Shown here: positions 45,907 to 58,416 of the stretch, in pieces
Layout of the letters: each line of letters opens with the position of its first letter
Position numbering within the stretch: the stretch's first letter is position 1
Assembly (NCBI GenBank): GCA_014607495.2
Contig: CP053155.1
Coordinates: 13,578,001 to 13,642,000, forward strand
DNA from: Carposina sasakii
Lineage: Eukaryota; Arthropoda; Insecta; Lepidoptera; Carposinidae
DNA length: 64,000 bases
Direction: 5' to 3'
The notes under the pieces: model-generated
The model's database searches: none
Told to the model about the DNA's origin: nothing
Seen by the model: the letters and a program-made list of their open reading frames with translations, nothing else
Program-made: the position numbers and the translations under genes

Positions 45907-46379
45907 ATTGTGTAAATACATAGATTTCAATAATCTATAAGTATTTATGGCCTTAAACTAAATGGCCACATGCCTACATGTATCAATGGCTTTAATCTCG
46001 GATACTTTGTTATCCACGATTAAAACAGTATATCACATTAGTAAATTTAGCCAGAATGATATTTTGGCTGTAACACTTGATGCAAGTGCACCTAACCTAC
46101 CTACTTTTTTCATGTATACCTTAACTAGAGGTGTACTGTACAGTCGATGAGAAGGTGCCGCCTCGGTGGGAACTACAGGTAACTAGAACCGTGATCTTCT
46201 ACATTTCGACAAATTATATCGATGTGTACTTACTGTCGTCAAATTATATCGACACTTCTGACATTCGATTATTGTGAATGTAATGGCTGTATGGGTGGAT
46301 AGTTTATTTATTATATCCACGACAAAGGAATATAGAAATATGATTTTTTTAAATGCTTGATTTACATGTTATAAATTTT

Positions 46380-46470
46380 GGCACGGTTAGCAGTGGTCGT
46401 GGGTTCGATTCCCACTCGGATGAAGAATTTTTTCCATTTTCTTTATTAATAATTTTATAATATATAATAT
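46380..46470 (+). mobile_element. SINE-B, 5'-truncated copy
   Basis: GGCACGGTTAGCAGTGGTCG, GGGTTCGATTCCCACTCGG and TTTCTTTATTAATAATTTTAT. Lies directly before the longer copy. Confidence 0.85.
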
Positions 46471-46500
46471 CTTGACTAAGATAAATTTATAAAAACACTT

Positions 46501-46795
46501 CTCCATTAATATAATCCGTTAGGATACGGTTGATCGTTTCATCTTTAAACATTGTGCTGAGGGATTCAGCTTTGTTTGCCGAGATTTGGCTAGTGTATAG
46601 CTATCGGGATGAAGAATAACGTTGCCATTATGTAATTTAGAAAAGAGATGGTAAAATTCGTCATTCGAGTAATTGACCCGGTGGCTTAGTGGTTATAGCG
46701 GCTGGCACGGTTTGCAGTGGTCGTGGGTTCGATTCCCACTCGGGTGAAGAATTTTTTCCATTTCCTTTATTAATAATTTTATGATGTTATAAATT
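46501..46795 (+). mobile_element. SINE-B, longest copy, body plus tRNA-like part
   Basis: The body runs from ATAATCCGTTAGGATACGGT to TCGAGTAATTGACCCGG. The A-box region GTGGCTTAGTGGTTATAGC, the B-box region GGGTTCGATTCCCACTCGGG and the TTTATTAATAATTTTAT end follow. The body is shared with 2842 (minus) and in part with 29950 and 20900. Confidence 0.85.
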
Positions 46796-47200
46796 ATCTA
46801 GTCGCGCTATTTGCATTTTGCAAATTTGTAAACATTTCTGTATTTGATAGATGTGAGAATTAGTCGATGAATATTACGCAAAAAAATATGACATCTATTT
46901 TATCTAAATTGCGAGCATAATTTCACCTCCTTCGCACAATAACGCGATAATCGCAATATTTCTATTTTACAATAAACATATTACATTCCGCGATTAAAAC
47001 ACTGTTATTAGAGCTTGATGGGCGTTAGGGAACCGTACCACGAGCGTGGGTGTTTCCTGACGTAGCGATTACAAAGCGATTCGCTTTTGATATGAAAACG
47101 TCGGTGCAGACGTGCTGCTAAATGGTTTCTAAATTTATGATATAAGCTCAATGTAGAGTAATAAACCGTCTGTTTCTTTACTCTCATTTTTCGTAGGGCA
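46796..47200. other. Unassigned stretch
   Basis: Nothing recognised. Confidence 0.35.
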
Positions 47201-47325
47201 GATTTTTCAATAGGCAGTTAGTTCTAACTTAAATAAATGTTATTTATTTAATTTTTAATCTTTCTCTAAAACTTGATCAAGGTAGAGACAGTATCAACTT
47301 TATCCCTCAAAAAGTCCTATCTGAC
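47201..47325 (+). repeat. Short interspersed repeat (T family)
   Basis: ATAGGCAGTTAGTTCTAACT, CTTTCTCTAAAACTTGATCAAG and TCCTATCTGAC match 62513..62630 in reverse. Unknown class. Confidence 0.75.
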
Positions 47326-48588
47326 TATTGGGAAAATCGGCATTAAAGCTAATCGAGATGATTTAGAAACTTTAACGGTATGTATGCTTTGTTTCCGATT
47401 AAAAAACAGAGTTTTGTAAAAACAATTTCTGCTCATTTGTGGTTTAACATATTTATATAAAACACTATTTAATATTTCAAATGAGTTATAATTATGATAT
47501 AAGATATTTTAAACGTGTGATTTATTGCAGAGAAAAACAAGAAGTTTTGACAGCGATTAAGCTTATGTCTAAAATTAATTACATAATTAAGCACATAAGT
47601 TTAATCATTGTCTCGCAACAGTACAAAAATGAACTACCGATGGTACTTATGCAAAATAGTGTAAAAATAAATAAATACACTAAAATGACATAGGTAATAA
47701 ATTTTTTGTGTAAGCTTTACCAAAAAATAAATGCATATTATATTCTGCTAATAAAGGACCAGTTTATTACATGATACTGTTATAATAGAGGAAGGATACA
47801 CAGGACATACGACTTCGCAGTATGAACTAATCACTAGCTAACATTTGCCTCCCAAAGTCTTTTAAAAAGCTACACTTTCTTCAACAAGAAGACACCCGTG
47901 ATTACGTGTAGATCGTAAATTATAGCGTAGGTATGTGTCATTCTGATGCTAAATAACTGTCAAGTTTTATCCGAATTCATTCGGTAGTTTTTGCATATAA
48001 AAATACTACTTTACAGGTTAAATAAATTTTCCATATTTTACTAGTGCATTTTGCGTAAATAGCTTTATGCAGTTCTTCACATTAACTTTAACCATGCCTT
48101 TCACGTTCACGTCATACGCTATTACTTTAAAAACAGGTTTATTATAGATATAATAAGATGAATAATTGTTGTAAAGCCACCTCCTTTATGTCCTTCGTCC
48201 ATGGCACAGTGTTCTCGTAGATCTCTATCAATCCGTGCTGTATCGAAGCGTGGGTGTATTCTGACGTCTTACGTTTTGATATCTCACATATTTCGTCGCG
48301 ATCTCGAAGATATCATAACGTCTATTAACGGTTAGATTTTGAAACCCATATCAGAATTAGGTTATTGCTCTTGGACAGGAAAACAGGATGATATAATAAA
48401 TAGCAATAATTGTAGTCATCTAGTTGATATATTAATATTATAGGTTATGGATTAATATCACATTTTTATGATAAAAATTGCTACAAATAGGTACATGATG
48501 TATCTACGAGTAGTTCATGTAATAATCAACTTACGCAAATGTATTAAGGTTCTTTTTAAATTATTTATTACCACACTGGATATTATTC
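47326..48588. other. AT-rich stretch, no gene seen
   Basis: The open frame at 47481..47693 is AT-driven. Nothing else recognised. Confidence 0.4.
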
Positions 48589-48925
48589 ATCGTCATCGTC
48601 AGTCCACTGCTGGACGTAGGCCTCCCCCAGTGTACGCCACATGGCCGTTTTTGCCATCCAGTCACTACCAGCCGTCCTCTTTAAGTCATCGGTCCATCTG
48701 ACCGGAGGGCGCCCAACGCTACGCTTGCCGAGGCGCGGTCTCCATTCGAGAACCCGTTTACTCCACCGTCCATCGGTTCTACGACAGATGTGGCCGGCCC
48801 ACTGCCACTTCAGTCTGCTACATTTCGAGACTATGTCTGTCACTTTGGTCTTCTGCCGGATAATCTCATTTCGAACTTTGTCCATTCGCGAGATTCCGAG
48901 CATTGACTTTTCCATAGCTCTCTGG
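48589..48925 (-). pseudogene. RTE-like LINE, C-terminal end of reverse-transcriptase ORF
   Basis: The minus-strand frame reads about 110 codons: RLKWQWAGHICRRTDGRW, KRSVGRPPVRWTDDLKRTAG and LGEAYVQQWT. This W.GH..R..D.RW...GRP..RW.DD layout is the familiar end of insect RTE/BovB-type polyproteins. The RT domain itself is absent, so the copy is 5'-truncated. A GATGACGATGA tail follows. Not a host gene. Confidence 0.85.
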
Positions 48926-49025
48926 GTGACATTCTTTGCAGTCTTTGCAGACTGGATATTATTATTGCACTTTAAATATGACCTATCTAGTCTCGTTTTA
49001 AGTTAAATTTAAAATTGCACCTTCA

Positions 49026-49290
49026 TTATCATCATCAGCCTATTGTAGTCCACTGCTGGATGTAGGCCTCCCCCAGGGCACGCCACAAGACTGCCATGAG
49101 GGGTATTTGCCCATAGTCACCACGCTGGGCAGGCGGGTTGGTAACCGCAGTTTGTATTTTGGACTATGTTGTCAACACGGGAGGCGCTGCTGCCCACCTC
49201 CCGGAACCCTTAATCGCCTCGTACGATACCCACGGGCAGACATGGGGTGGTACGAATTCTACTCTGCCGGCACCACGCGGCCAACTACCA
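49026..49290 (-). mobile_element. SINE-K, second copy
   Basis: Minus-sense start CCGCGTGGTGCCGGCAGAGT as at 20164, ending at GGAGGCCTACATCCAGCAGT with a GATGATGATAATG tail. Two frames cross it (49107, 49138) and are not genes. Confidence 0.85.
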
Positions 49291-49300
49291 GTTTGGTCAT

Positions 49301-49478
49301 ATTCCTGTGCTAATGCGGGGCTTCACTAGAATACAGCAGCAGCAGCTCTTTCCGTGAATGTTGTAAGAAAGAGATATTTCACATTTGTCCCCGCTATACT
49401 AAACGCTGCTGTGGCATTACCTTTATGATCCTGCAATACTGGCCACCCCATTCAGTGTGTATAACCCATATATATGTA
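49301..49478 (+). repeat. Repeat-L copy
   Basis: TCCTGTGCTAATGCGGGGCTTC, CCCGCTATACTAAACGCTGC and ATGATCCTGCAATACTGGCC. Confidence 0.8.
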
Positions 49479-50115
49479 TGACATTCAAACGGGAATATAA
49501 GCGTGGGCGCATCCAGACGTATACGAGCTGATCCTTGATTAATCATGGGTGTATTTGAATTACTATCATGTATGTTATGTCTTGTCTCAGTGTATAATAT
49601 AACCTAACAAGCCTTACAGCCTACAAACAGTTTTCACACCAAACATTCCAACTGAATAACATCACTAATATTATATCGAAGCCTAGTTCACAGTAAATCG
49701 TTAATATAATGTTATCACAGAAACTGCAGCGACCAGAATAGCACCCCAATTTGCCATCAGCCTCATCGCAAGGTTCTCACAAGAGGGTGTACGGTCGGCA
49801 CCACATTCGGCTACACTATTATGACATTTTAGTTATTTTGTGAGGGGTAGCTGTAAATTAGTGTAGTTGGTCGTTGGATAGTTTGTACTTGGTTGTAAGT
49901 GAGCGCGACCAATGTATAATAGGCGGGATCTGAACTCATGCACTGTACAGAGATACTGAACACAAAAATACTTTAAGTATTAGTTTGTGATGTTGGTAGG
50001 GCATTTTCATAATATTTTCCAAATCTGCGCTGACTAGATTGCAAGCCTTGAGCATTGACGTAAAGTTGCAAGTCTCTCGGTATACTACAGGTTACATTTC
50101 AGGAAGTGTGTGTTG
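49479..50115. other. Unassigned stretch
   Basis: No shared repeat or reading frame. Confidence 0.4.
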
Positions 50116-50355
50116 GGATTTCACGACCTAATTCCCCCAGCACCCTTCTACCACCGGACGTCAAGGCGACACCGGTTCACAGTGGAAGTGCCGAAAACTC
50201 GTACTAAGCGTTTTGCTTCTACATTCATAGTGTGAACGGCTAAGCTGTGGAACTCCCTGCCTGAATCCCTGTTCCCCATGAACTACTAGTATAATCTTGC
50301 GGTCTTCAAGCCGAGAGTGAAAGGGTTTCTTTTAGGCAAACGCGCTCCATCTTAG
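50116..50355 (+). pseudogene. CR1/Jockey-like LINE, end of reverse-transcriptase ORF
   Basis: The frame reads PKTRTKRFASTFIV, stop, TAKLWNSLPESLFPMNY, stop, YNLAVFKPRVKGFLLGKRA, ending at TAG 50353..50355. RT.R...F....R.A.LWNSLP...F......FK......L is the usual C-terminus of such elements. Two internal stops (TGA at 50236, TAG at 50287 by this frame, positions approximate) show it is dead. A 3' UTR with GGTGCTTACCATCAGGCG runs to about 50430. Confidence 0.8.
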
Positions 50356-50430
50356 ACTGTAATGGTGCTTACCATCAGGCGTGTTGTGATTAAGCGTAAG
50401 CCTAATTAATAATATAAAAAAACTTGTTGA

Positions 50431-51160
50431 AAAAATACTTAAGAAACCATTTTCATTGTGCCCGACACAATTGTGGCCATTAACAAAAATTGAATTGAAT
50501 TGAAGAAACCATTTGTCAGATTATTTTCGAACGTTAAAAGTCAAAGAAGACATTCCCAATGGCCAATTTCATTATAACCAGATGGTTATTTTTGAAGAAT
50601 TATGTAAGTGAAAGTTCTGTCTCTATCATGTTTAAGTTTTAGAGTAAGGCAGCATAAAATTCATCAGCTCTGCCTATTAAAGAAAATAAAGTCAGTGGAA
50701 AAACCAAGCTTTTTTCAACTGTTTCTATATTACAGAGCAACAGCAAAATTTAGACCTTTGTTTACTTATTTCCTTAATATCTAAATGTTTATTATTTGTA
50801 GCGATCTACATTGAGCATGCTATCTGTACCTGCGCCTGCGCTGATATCGTTTTGATAGCCGATAATTTGTTATGCCGTACATTATGGGTACAAACTAGCG
50901 ACAATATCACATTGTCCTTGTGTTCAATGAGATAAAGAACAATATCCCTTGTCTTATAAAAGGAGCCATAAGTTTTATAAGGCATTATGATTGACCTTCG
51001 ATGTGTATCTTATGTGTTACGGTTAAGGTGGAAATTGGTTTAACTTGCGTGCCCTCGTGTAGTATGTACGATTTCTTGTGGGAACCTAGATAATGAATCT
51101 TTTCCTTATTCTAAGTACCTATCTTTTAAGGATATATCATAATAATAATATCTAATAAAA
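50431..51160. other. Unassigned stretch
   Basis: AT-rich. Nothing recognised. Confidence 0.4.
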
Positions 51161-51501
51161 AGCGGTGATGGCCCAGTGGTTAAGACGTGCACCTTCCAAG
51201 CGGGAGACGTAAGTTCGATCCCAGTCACGGGCCTGTGCCAATGAATTTATTTTATTTACAGATTTTAATGTTGCAAAATTGTCACTTAGTTCGTGCCTCG
51301 GAAAGCACGTAAAACCGTTGGTCCTGCGCCTGATCTCTTTCCGGTCGTGTCGTTTCCGTCCCATCGGACTATGAGAGTGAGGAAATAGAGAGTGCATCTG
51401 TGTTTGCGCACACACTTGTGCACTATAATATCTCCTGCGTACCTGGCCAATCTCCGTAGAGATTGGTCGCCTTGACCGAAATGCGGTCGGAGATCATCAT
51501 A
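51161..51501 (+). mobile_element. SINE-A, full-length copy
   Basis: A box TGGCCCAGTGG, B box GTTCGATCCC and the complete body to GGAGATCATCAT. Confidence 0.92.
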
Positions 51502-51545
51502 TAATATCTAATACTATAGGTACATAATATCTATACCTATAGATA

Positions 51546-51835
51546 CAGGATGTTTTTTGGTCGTCAACGTTCCTGAATACCACGGAGTCTCCTCATCATC
51601 ACGATCATTTTTCTCCATGGAAGCATACCCGGGAAGTGACTGGTTCCCATGATGTTAGGGTCCAAAGTTGAGTAAATAGCCTGCGTTTTTTTGCATAAAT
51701 GCAAATAGACGCGTGTACTCGTAACATTTTTTCACGAACAATAATTAAAATCTGGCTATGGTATAAACTTACTTTATTTGATGTATAGAGTAGGTACGTA
51801 CCCTTCGTTAAGGGTGGCAACGAAAAAACACCCTG
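51546..51835. mobile_element. MITE-F with internal deletion
   Basis: CAGGATGTTTTTTGGTCGTC to ACACCCTG, with TA flanks. Lacks about 75 bp of the middle. Confidence 0.83.
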
Positions 51836-54555
51836 TATATCATGGATGGAAAGTGAATTCAATTCATTTACCTACCCTTATCCTATCGTTTATAGAGTTG
51901 TCGGTTTCTTATGGTTTCTTTCGAAAGACATGTTGCTATTGCTGGCTACCTGGCTGACGCCAAACCTCCTTAATTTATAGTAAAAGTGTCAAATTAGAAT
52001 ATTAAAATTATATCATAAAGAGGCATAGATGAGCTATCACCATCGAAAGAAGATAGATTATCTACTACTACCCTAATAAATAGTGAAAGTCTTTTTTTTG
52101 GAGTAACATATACGTATATATGTATATTAAACACATTACACATAGTAACTAATGTTGAATTAACTAACAATTACATAGAAAAAATAATGGTTACATTCAA
52201 TTTAAATTGTTTCCCCTTAATGTATTTATTTAATAAAAGAAAACAACAAGCCTATTATCAGGCCGATGGCGCTTTAAGCGCTTACTCGACTTCATTACAT
52301 CTATTACATGACTTCATTACAACTATTACTCTATTAAGAGGAGTAAGACGGAAGCGGTTCGTGCTCCATTTTCTATAGTAGATTATGTTTACAAGGTATT
52401 CTCGGCGAGGTAGATAAAGATAGTATTTTATTTACCTGCGTTACTGCAAAATCTTTCTTTCTGTTTTTTTTTTTTATAAGTAAGTACATATTTTTGTATC
52501 AGAAAGACCAGGAGAGCAATTGCGCTATTGTAGAAATTAATTACCAAAATTGACCCATAGCCAAAAACGTTGTTATTTCGTATCGTGCCAAGCTAAAAAA
52601 ACCTTCGGCGATGTTGACAATGTATTCAGATTAACAGAGTCAAACCAAAACTAAATTATGACTAAAAACGTTCCGTTGAAAGGTAAAAATGTTGTTATTT
52701 AGTTAGATTTCCCTTTAGTTACTCTAGTCATTTGGCATCGTTTTGGAAAGGTACAGTTCGAAATATAGAATAATAGAACACCGATAAGAAAATAAAGTAT
52801 TTATTTGTGAAAAAGAACTTCTATTCACTAGATTTACGACTTTTGTAGTTTTCTGTCAATCAAATGTCATTGCGGTCATTATCCACTTACATTGAACATG
52901 GATACTGAATTTGAAGATTGTAGAGTTTGGATACGGCAATTTTAAATCATAAAACTTATTCATTATGTAGCTCGATTCATTCTACCTTTAGGTTATCAAA
53001 TATTCGGTTATATCCATTTGTATAGATGAGAATAGTAAAAAAACGCGAGACCGAATTTCAAAAAACTGAACAAAAACGGCCCACCTTTGATCCTGACATG
53101 TCAAGCGATTCCGTTACCAGATCGATTTGTCGATAAAAACGAATGATTTATCGTACGCTAATTGTTATAATTCATGTGCACAGCCCCCGGGACGTCCAAA
53201 CACGAGTCATCCTGACACGCACGAATCTGACACATCGTGACAAATTGTTGTGACAAAATATTTCAACAGTTGCATCAAACTATACTAGAAACCCTCGTCA
53301 ATAATAGAGTTTAAAAGTAATCGATTAAATTCAAACTGGCCAGAAATAAATCGAGAATTTCTTTATTGTTCTTTTCGCGGGTAACGCAGGGGTGTAGAAC
53401 CTTCAGCTTCAGAAATCACCTTAACTGTTCTATTTTAAACTTTACCCCCAGGTATTATGGCATTATACAGGAGACTTCTAATATTGAACGATCGGTAGAT
53501 GACGAGGCAGTCTCGATTCAAATTTTGGAATTTGAATGATCGAATTCGCTTTCCGAAACTATTTGTATTTCTCATTAGGATGAATGATGCGTTTAGAAGC
53601 ATATGACTTGACATTTTGAAATGCAGATGTTCTGTATAACTTACCTTCCACATCTGCCGCCAGAATATTAGAATAACGGGTTATTTTTCAGCTAAAAATA
53701 ACTTTTAGAGAATTAAATTCTACAAAGTCATCACCTGTCTTAGGTAAGTCAATAGTCGAATAGCGCGATATAATTCGATTATTGTAGCGGGTAAAGCTTT
53801 CTAACAGTGACCTCTGACATAAATCAGCACTATATTGAGTGGTCAGTGACCTCTTGTATAAAAGAACGCAGTTAATGGTCATCGCGCGTCATCGTCACCT
53901 GTGGTACCAGAGTGTGGTACCAGAGTGTGGTACCATGGTTATACGTCTATTGTTTGTAATCGATACTATTCGTTAGCCTGCAGTTCCGTTGCTGCGATTG
54001 TCGATATTAATTGCTGGCGATTGGCTGCGCCGTATTTTTTTATAGGAGAAAATATTTAATTGATTAATAGATGGTTTTTACGATCTTTGATTATCAGTTT
54101 AAAGCTTTTGTTAGGCCTGTCGTACACGTTGTCGATTGAATCAACATTTGTATACCGAAGCGATGCCGCGTTGTTAGAGTTTCGGCTACAACATTTTAAT
54201 ACGAATTTCTTTTTTCCCCTGCTTTATTAAAAAGCAAGTATAAAGAAAAAAAACTTCTTTAAAAAATTTTTTTATCTACTTAATAAAGTAATTAGGAATG
54301 TAATAAGAACGTATTTCACAAATCTACATTATAATGAAATGAAATAGAATTTTTCCTTATTAACTCGAAAATTTATTTCAACTATCTACGAGTATCTTTA
54401 AGTCGTATCAATGAGACTGCAGCTTAAACCTGTTGTCTTAAACATTGCCGAGTCATGTACCAACTCTACATCCTGTGATAAGGTATCATTCGATTTGTTT
54501 TGAGATGCATCAGATAAAACTGTTGTTTATTTCAATTGAATTATAAATACTGAAT
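51836..54555. other. Unique DNA, ATCGAT-containing in its second half
   Basis: ATCGAT near 53122, 53320 and 53958. GGTACCAGAGTGTGGTACCA repeats at 53902..53934. No repeat or gene recognised. Possible distal regulatory DNA. Confidence 0.35.
53902..53934. repeat. Tandem repeat, 14-bp unit
   Basis: GGTACCAGAGTGTG is present two and a half times. Confidence 0.85.
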
Positions 54556-54889
54556 ATGATGATCTCCGACCGAATTTCGGACAAGGCGACCAATCTCTAC
54601 GGAGATTGGCCAGAAGATATTATAGTGCACAAGTGTGTACGCAAACACAGATGCACTCTCTATTCCGTTACTCTCATAGTCCGATGGGACGGAAAGCCGA
54701 CACGACCGGAGAGAGATCAGGCGCAGGACCAACGGTTTTACGTGCTTTCCGAGGCACGAGCTAAGTGACAATTTTGCAACATTAAAATCTGTACATGAAA
54801 TAATTTATTGGTACAGGCCCGTGAATGGGATCGAACTTACGCCTCCCGCTTGGAAGGTGCACGTCTTAACCACTGGGTTATCACCGCTA
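54556..54889 (-). mobile_element. SINE-A, full-length copy
   Basis: Complete in minus sense, from AGCGGTGATAACCCAGTGG to GAGATCATCATA. Confidence 0.92.
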
Positions 54890-54988
54890 ATGAATATACT
54901 TATATACTTACCTATTATTTTCTTAGTTTTATAATAAATAATAAGCTTTATTAAAATATTTTTATTATTAAAAGTATATACAATATGT

Positions 54989-55022
54989 TTGCACCTTCTG
55001 TGATTCGAACCTAGGACTATGT
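54989..55022 (-). repeat. SINE-C fragment
   Basis: TTTGCACCTTCTGTGATTCGAACCTAGGAC resembles the B-box part of SINE-C in minus sense. Diverged. Confidence 0.5.
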
Positions 55023-55475
55023 TAACTTGAGGCTTATTGACATAATATTTGACAAATTAGTCTCCAAAAATTACATTGACACACTATTAAGTAGTCTAAT
55101 GAATAAAATATATTTATACACTTAACAAGCAAGACATCGAGGGCGTGTCGATGCCGACAATGGCTCCCGAATCGATTCCCATTCGAATACAATCGATTCC
55201 TACGCCAGCGAGCGATTCGAATACAATATCGATACCTACGCGAGCTCATTACTGTGTTACCACTGTCGCTAATTAGACATTGTGTTGAGTTTACTTCCTA
55301 TTGCGTAACAGTGATTGTTTTTTTTTGTTGGTGACATATAGGATTTTAAATAGGTCCTTTATAATCAATCTTACGGTCATCTAGTGACGAAACTGTATTG
55401 TAGTGGCTATGATCATGTTATGTATGTTAATTATATATGTTGTAAATAAACCATTTAGCGTTGATTAGAGCTATA
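55023..55475. other. Unique stretch with ATCGAT words
   Basis: GAATCGATTCC, CAATCGATTCC and ATATCGATACC fall between 55170 and 55235. Otherwise nothing. Confidence 0.35.
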
Positions 55476-55725
55476 CAGGGTGTAACAAAAAGGGTACCTA
55501 TGTTAAGCGAAAAGCTACGAAAAGCCACTGTAGAGAACCTATTTCCAAAATTTGAGACTCGAAATCACATGTTTATTTTACAAGATTGTACGAAAATTCC
55601 TGAGATATTTAAAATTTCTCCAAAAAATAAGCATGTGATTTCGAGTCTCAAATTTTGGAAATAGGTTCTCTACAGTGGCTTTTCGTAGCTTTTCGCTTAA
55701 CATATACCCTTTTTGTTACACCCTG
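55476..55725. mobile_element. MITE-E foldback, copy 5 (best preserved)
   Basis: CAGGGTGTAACAAAAAGGGT to TTTTTGTTACACCCTG. The two arms pair almost without gaps over about 115 bp each. TA flanks. Confidence 0.92.
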
Positions 55726-55914
55726 TATAGCTATAAAGTCAAGATGAGTTATTAATGTTGATATACTTAGGTAAAGATATAGTAATGCCATAGGTAGAAA
55801 AGCACGCAGAATATAATTGATTGATTTATTAGACTACATATACTAACGGATGTATAATGTTATCATCTTACAATAGAAAATCTGATCTAATTTTTTTTAT
55901 GAATAAACAATTGA

Positions 55915-56045
55915 AGGCAAAGGAGGAGAAGATGGAGGGACTATCTGGATAAGTTTCTGCCATATTGGGCCACTATAGCGGTAACAAGACAAGTGTGGGC
56001 TCAAAAGGGGGAGGCCTTTGCCCAGCAGTGGGACACGGTATAGGC
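55915..56045 (+). pseudogene. LINE C-terminal fragment, related to RTE-like end
   Basis: A frame gives RRRWRDYLDKFLPYWATIAV then GEAFAQQWDTV and a stop. GEAFAQQW parallels GEAYVQQW of the other LINE, so it is a different but related element. Confidence 0.6.
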
Positions 56046-56050
56046 TATTA

Positions 56051-57896
56051 ATGAAAAACAATTGAAAATCTGAACCTAAATAACATTACGTTGGTGAATG
56101 GAACCATACATACAGACTTCAAAAGCAACTTTAAGACGAAAAGCCAGTCTCAAAACGCACTATAATTAGAAAATTTTCGAACGCGCAACCCAACCCATTA
56201 GCTTTCTATTATCTATGGTTCTGAACTAAAAAATGGCAACACTAAAACGGCGAAGCATTTGAAACAATAACCTAGCATTGCACAAAATTCTCCTTTGAAC
56301 TCCGTTTTACGACTAAGCCGCGTCGACGGCTTTGTGCGCGTCCTTTCATACGCCGCCTCGGTTTTTTTTCTTAATTTTATTACAATTAGTCATTGTTCAA
56401 CCTTTTTAGTGCAGAAACGTGTGTTGGCAGAATACCAACCGTATTTTCTCTTTGCTTTGGCGCAGTTTGTGTTTTGCATTTGGCCATACTCGGTGGGTGG
56501 CGAAGCAGTGATAATAGATAAGGTTATTTGCGAATCTATACGGGGTTTTTGTTAAAAATGGTACTTTGTAACTGGCGCCATTATTAATAATGTATTTTGC
56601 ATAACTTAAGAATACAAATGTGGGCTGCTTAGTTGCTTTTTTATTTGCGTTTATTTTTCGGACAGGAGTTAACTACCATGTCTGACCCGATAAAAAAATA
56701 TAAAATATAACAAAATATGATTTCAATATTAGACTGAACATACACAAAGAATTAAGGACAGTAGGTACTATCAACTTTCTTCAAGACCATCCATATACAA
56801 ACCACTCATGACATTGCTTAACTTACGAAACCGACACAAAAATATTTAATATCATGGCCTAACTAATTAACATAATTGTTTGACGCATGCGTAAGATGCT
56901 TTTGAAAAATAGATTGCGTAAGGTTTGTACCAAAATTACCATATGGATGACTTGCTTGTGTAATTATGGTGAGCTTTTATTTGCGAAAAGACCCTTTATT
57001 GGCGGATTTACACACTGTTACAACACTATTATAAGAATAAAGCGGAATGTATACAAGTCGATTACAAGCTTTTGCAATATTTAAGGAGCTTTAAGAGGTA
57101 TAAGAGTGGTCGTGTCAGCTATTAAGCACCATGTGGATGTGTTTTTAGTGGGAATTTGATTTCTTTGTACCAATATTAGCATCTCGCTTTCACAATAGAA
57201 GCAATCCTGATTATATCTTCTAGAGTTTTGCTTCTGATCTGGCACAGAGCTTTACTTACCAACTAAATATAAAAAAAAACAAATCTTTTATTTAATTTGG
57301 AGGTATCCAAGTGAGTAGCTAATATTAGGTACATAGATTTTGTTTATTCTAATTAAAACGTATAGTATGCATAACGCCTAAGTCGGCACATTACGACACT
57401 TTAGGCGGGGCTAGCGCGACCAATCATTTGTGAGCAGTTCGCGCATGCGCTCTCAATGACGTGGTCATCAACATATTATAATGCACATAACACCATCCAT
57501 TTACTTGATATTATATACTTAGCTATTAATTAGGTATGTAGGTACCTACATTTACATTTGTTGCGGTATTACCTTTTTGGATAGATCAAGGATTGTTAAC
57601 ATTGTATGTCGGACGTAGTTGTATGAAATCCATTCCTTTCTGCTTATACGGAGATACATTACATAAGTAGATAATTATAGTCACGCCATGTTTTTAAAAA
57701 AATAGGTTTGCCAGAATAGCCTGGGTAAAGGGTGAGCCAGAGATCATGATTATTGTTATCTCTTTTGAAATTCACGGGAGTACAGAGTCCCGACACCTTT
57801 GAGAGGCGTACATGCCGTAGCCAAGATGTAGAGACCCCTTTAAGAGGATTTTATATGGTGGGATTATTATTACTTATTCACGCGCCAGGGGGGCAA
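56051..57896. other. Unique stretch with two CpG-rich patches
   Basis: GCCGCGTCGACGGCTTTGTGCG at 56318 and GGCGGGGCTAGCGCGACCAA at 57402 stand out and could belong to promoters. The 86-aa frame at 56295..56555 has no domain I recognise. Confidence 0.35.
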
Positions 57897-58202
57897 TTCT
57901 TGAAAATTTTTGAGCTGAAACGCAACTACTAACGAACCGTTAACGAATCGCGGTGCGAAGCAATAATATTATATACTTACCGCTTCAGTAATAAAATAAG
58001 GTACATTTTAGCACGCATTGGTCGTGAGTATGACAGAATTAGAACAAATATCTGTCTCATGCTGAAATGTTCTAATCTATTCTAATAAATTCTAATAAAT
58101 GTGTCTAATTACGTCACCATAAAGTAATTATTGCTTTGTTCTGTGCGTCTACAACGGTTCCGTTTCGGCTTCGTTCAAACTGGAGACATTTCGAGAATTG
58201 GC
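57897..58202. mobile_element. MITE-G, complete with small internal expansion
   Basis: GGGGGGCAATTCTTGAAAAT to ATTTCGAGAATTGGC. TTCTAATAAATTCTAATAAA is duplicated inside. Confidence 0.85.
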
Positions 58203-58203
58203 A

Positions 58204-58290
58204 TCCTTTGTTCTTAAATGAGATAGCCAGAGCTGCAGAATCAAGAAGATCCTTAGCAACGCTTAGCATAGCGATAAACAACAAGTACTT
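58204..58290 (-). repeat. Repeat-L fragment
   Basis: TTGTTCTTAAATGAGATAGCC, GCTGCAGAATCAAGAAGATCC and TTAGCATAGCG. Confidence 0.65.
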
Positions 58291-58416
58291 ACTTACTTAG
58301 TTGTAATCTGGGTAAGTAACAGGTAAATCCTAGTTTTAGATACTCACATGATCTTTCGTGTGAATGCCCGTTTCTGTAATCTGCGAGTGGTAGGATAATT
58401 ATATAAGTAAAGCTAC

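Noticed and set aside
48583..48915. Host gene on the minus strand (110 aa)
   Set aside because: The GRPP.RW.DD...GEAYVQQWT pattern is the end of a LINE polyprotein, also present at 11330 and 6486.
55476..55725. MicroRNA precursor
   Set aside because: The hairpin is a 250-bp multi-copy MITE, far longer than a pre-miRNA. No single conserved stem-loop is seen.
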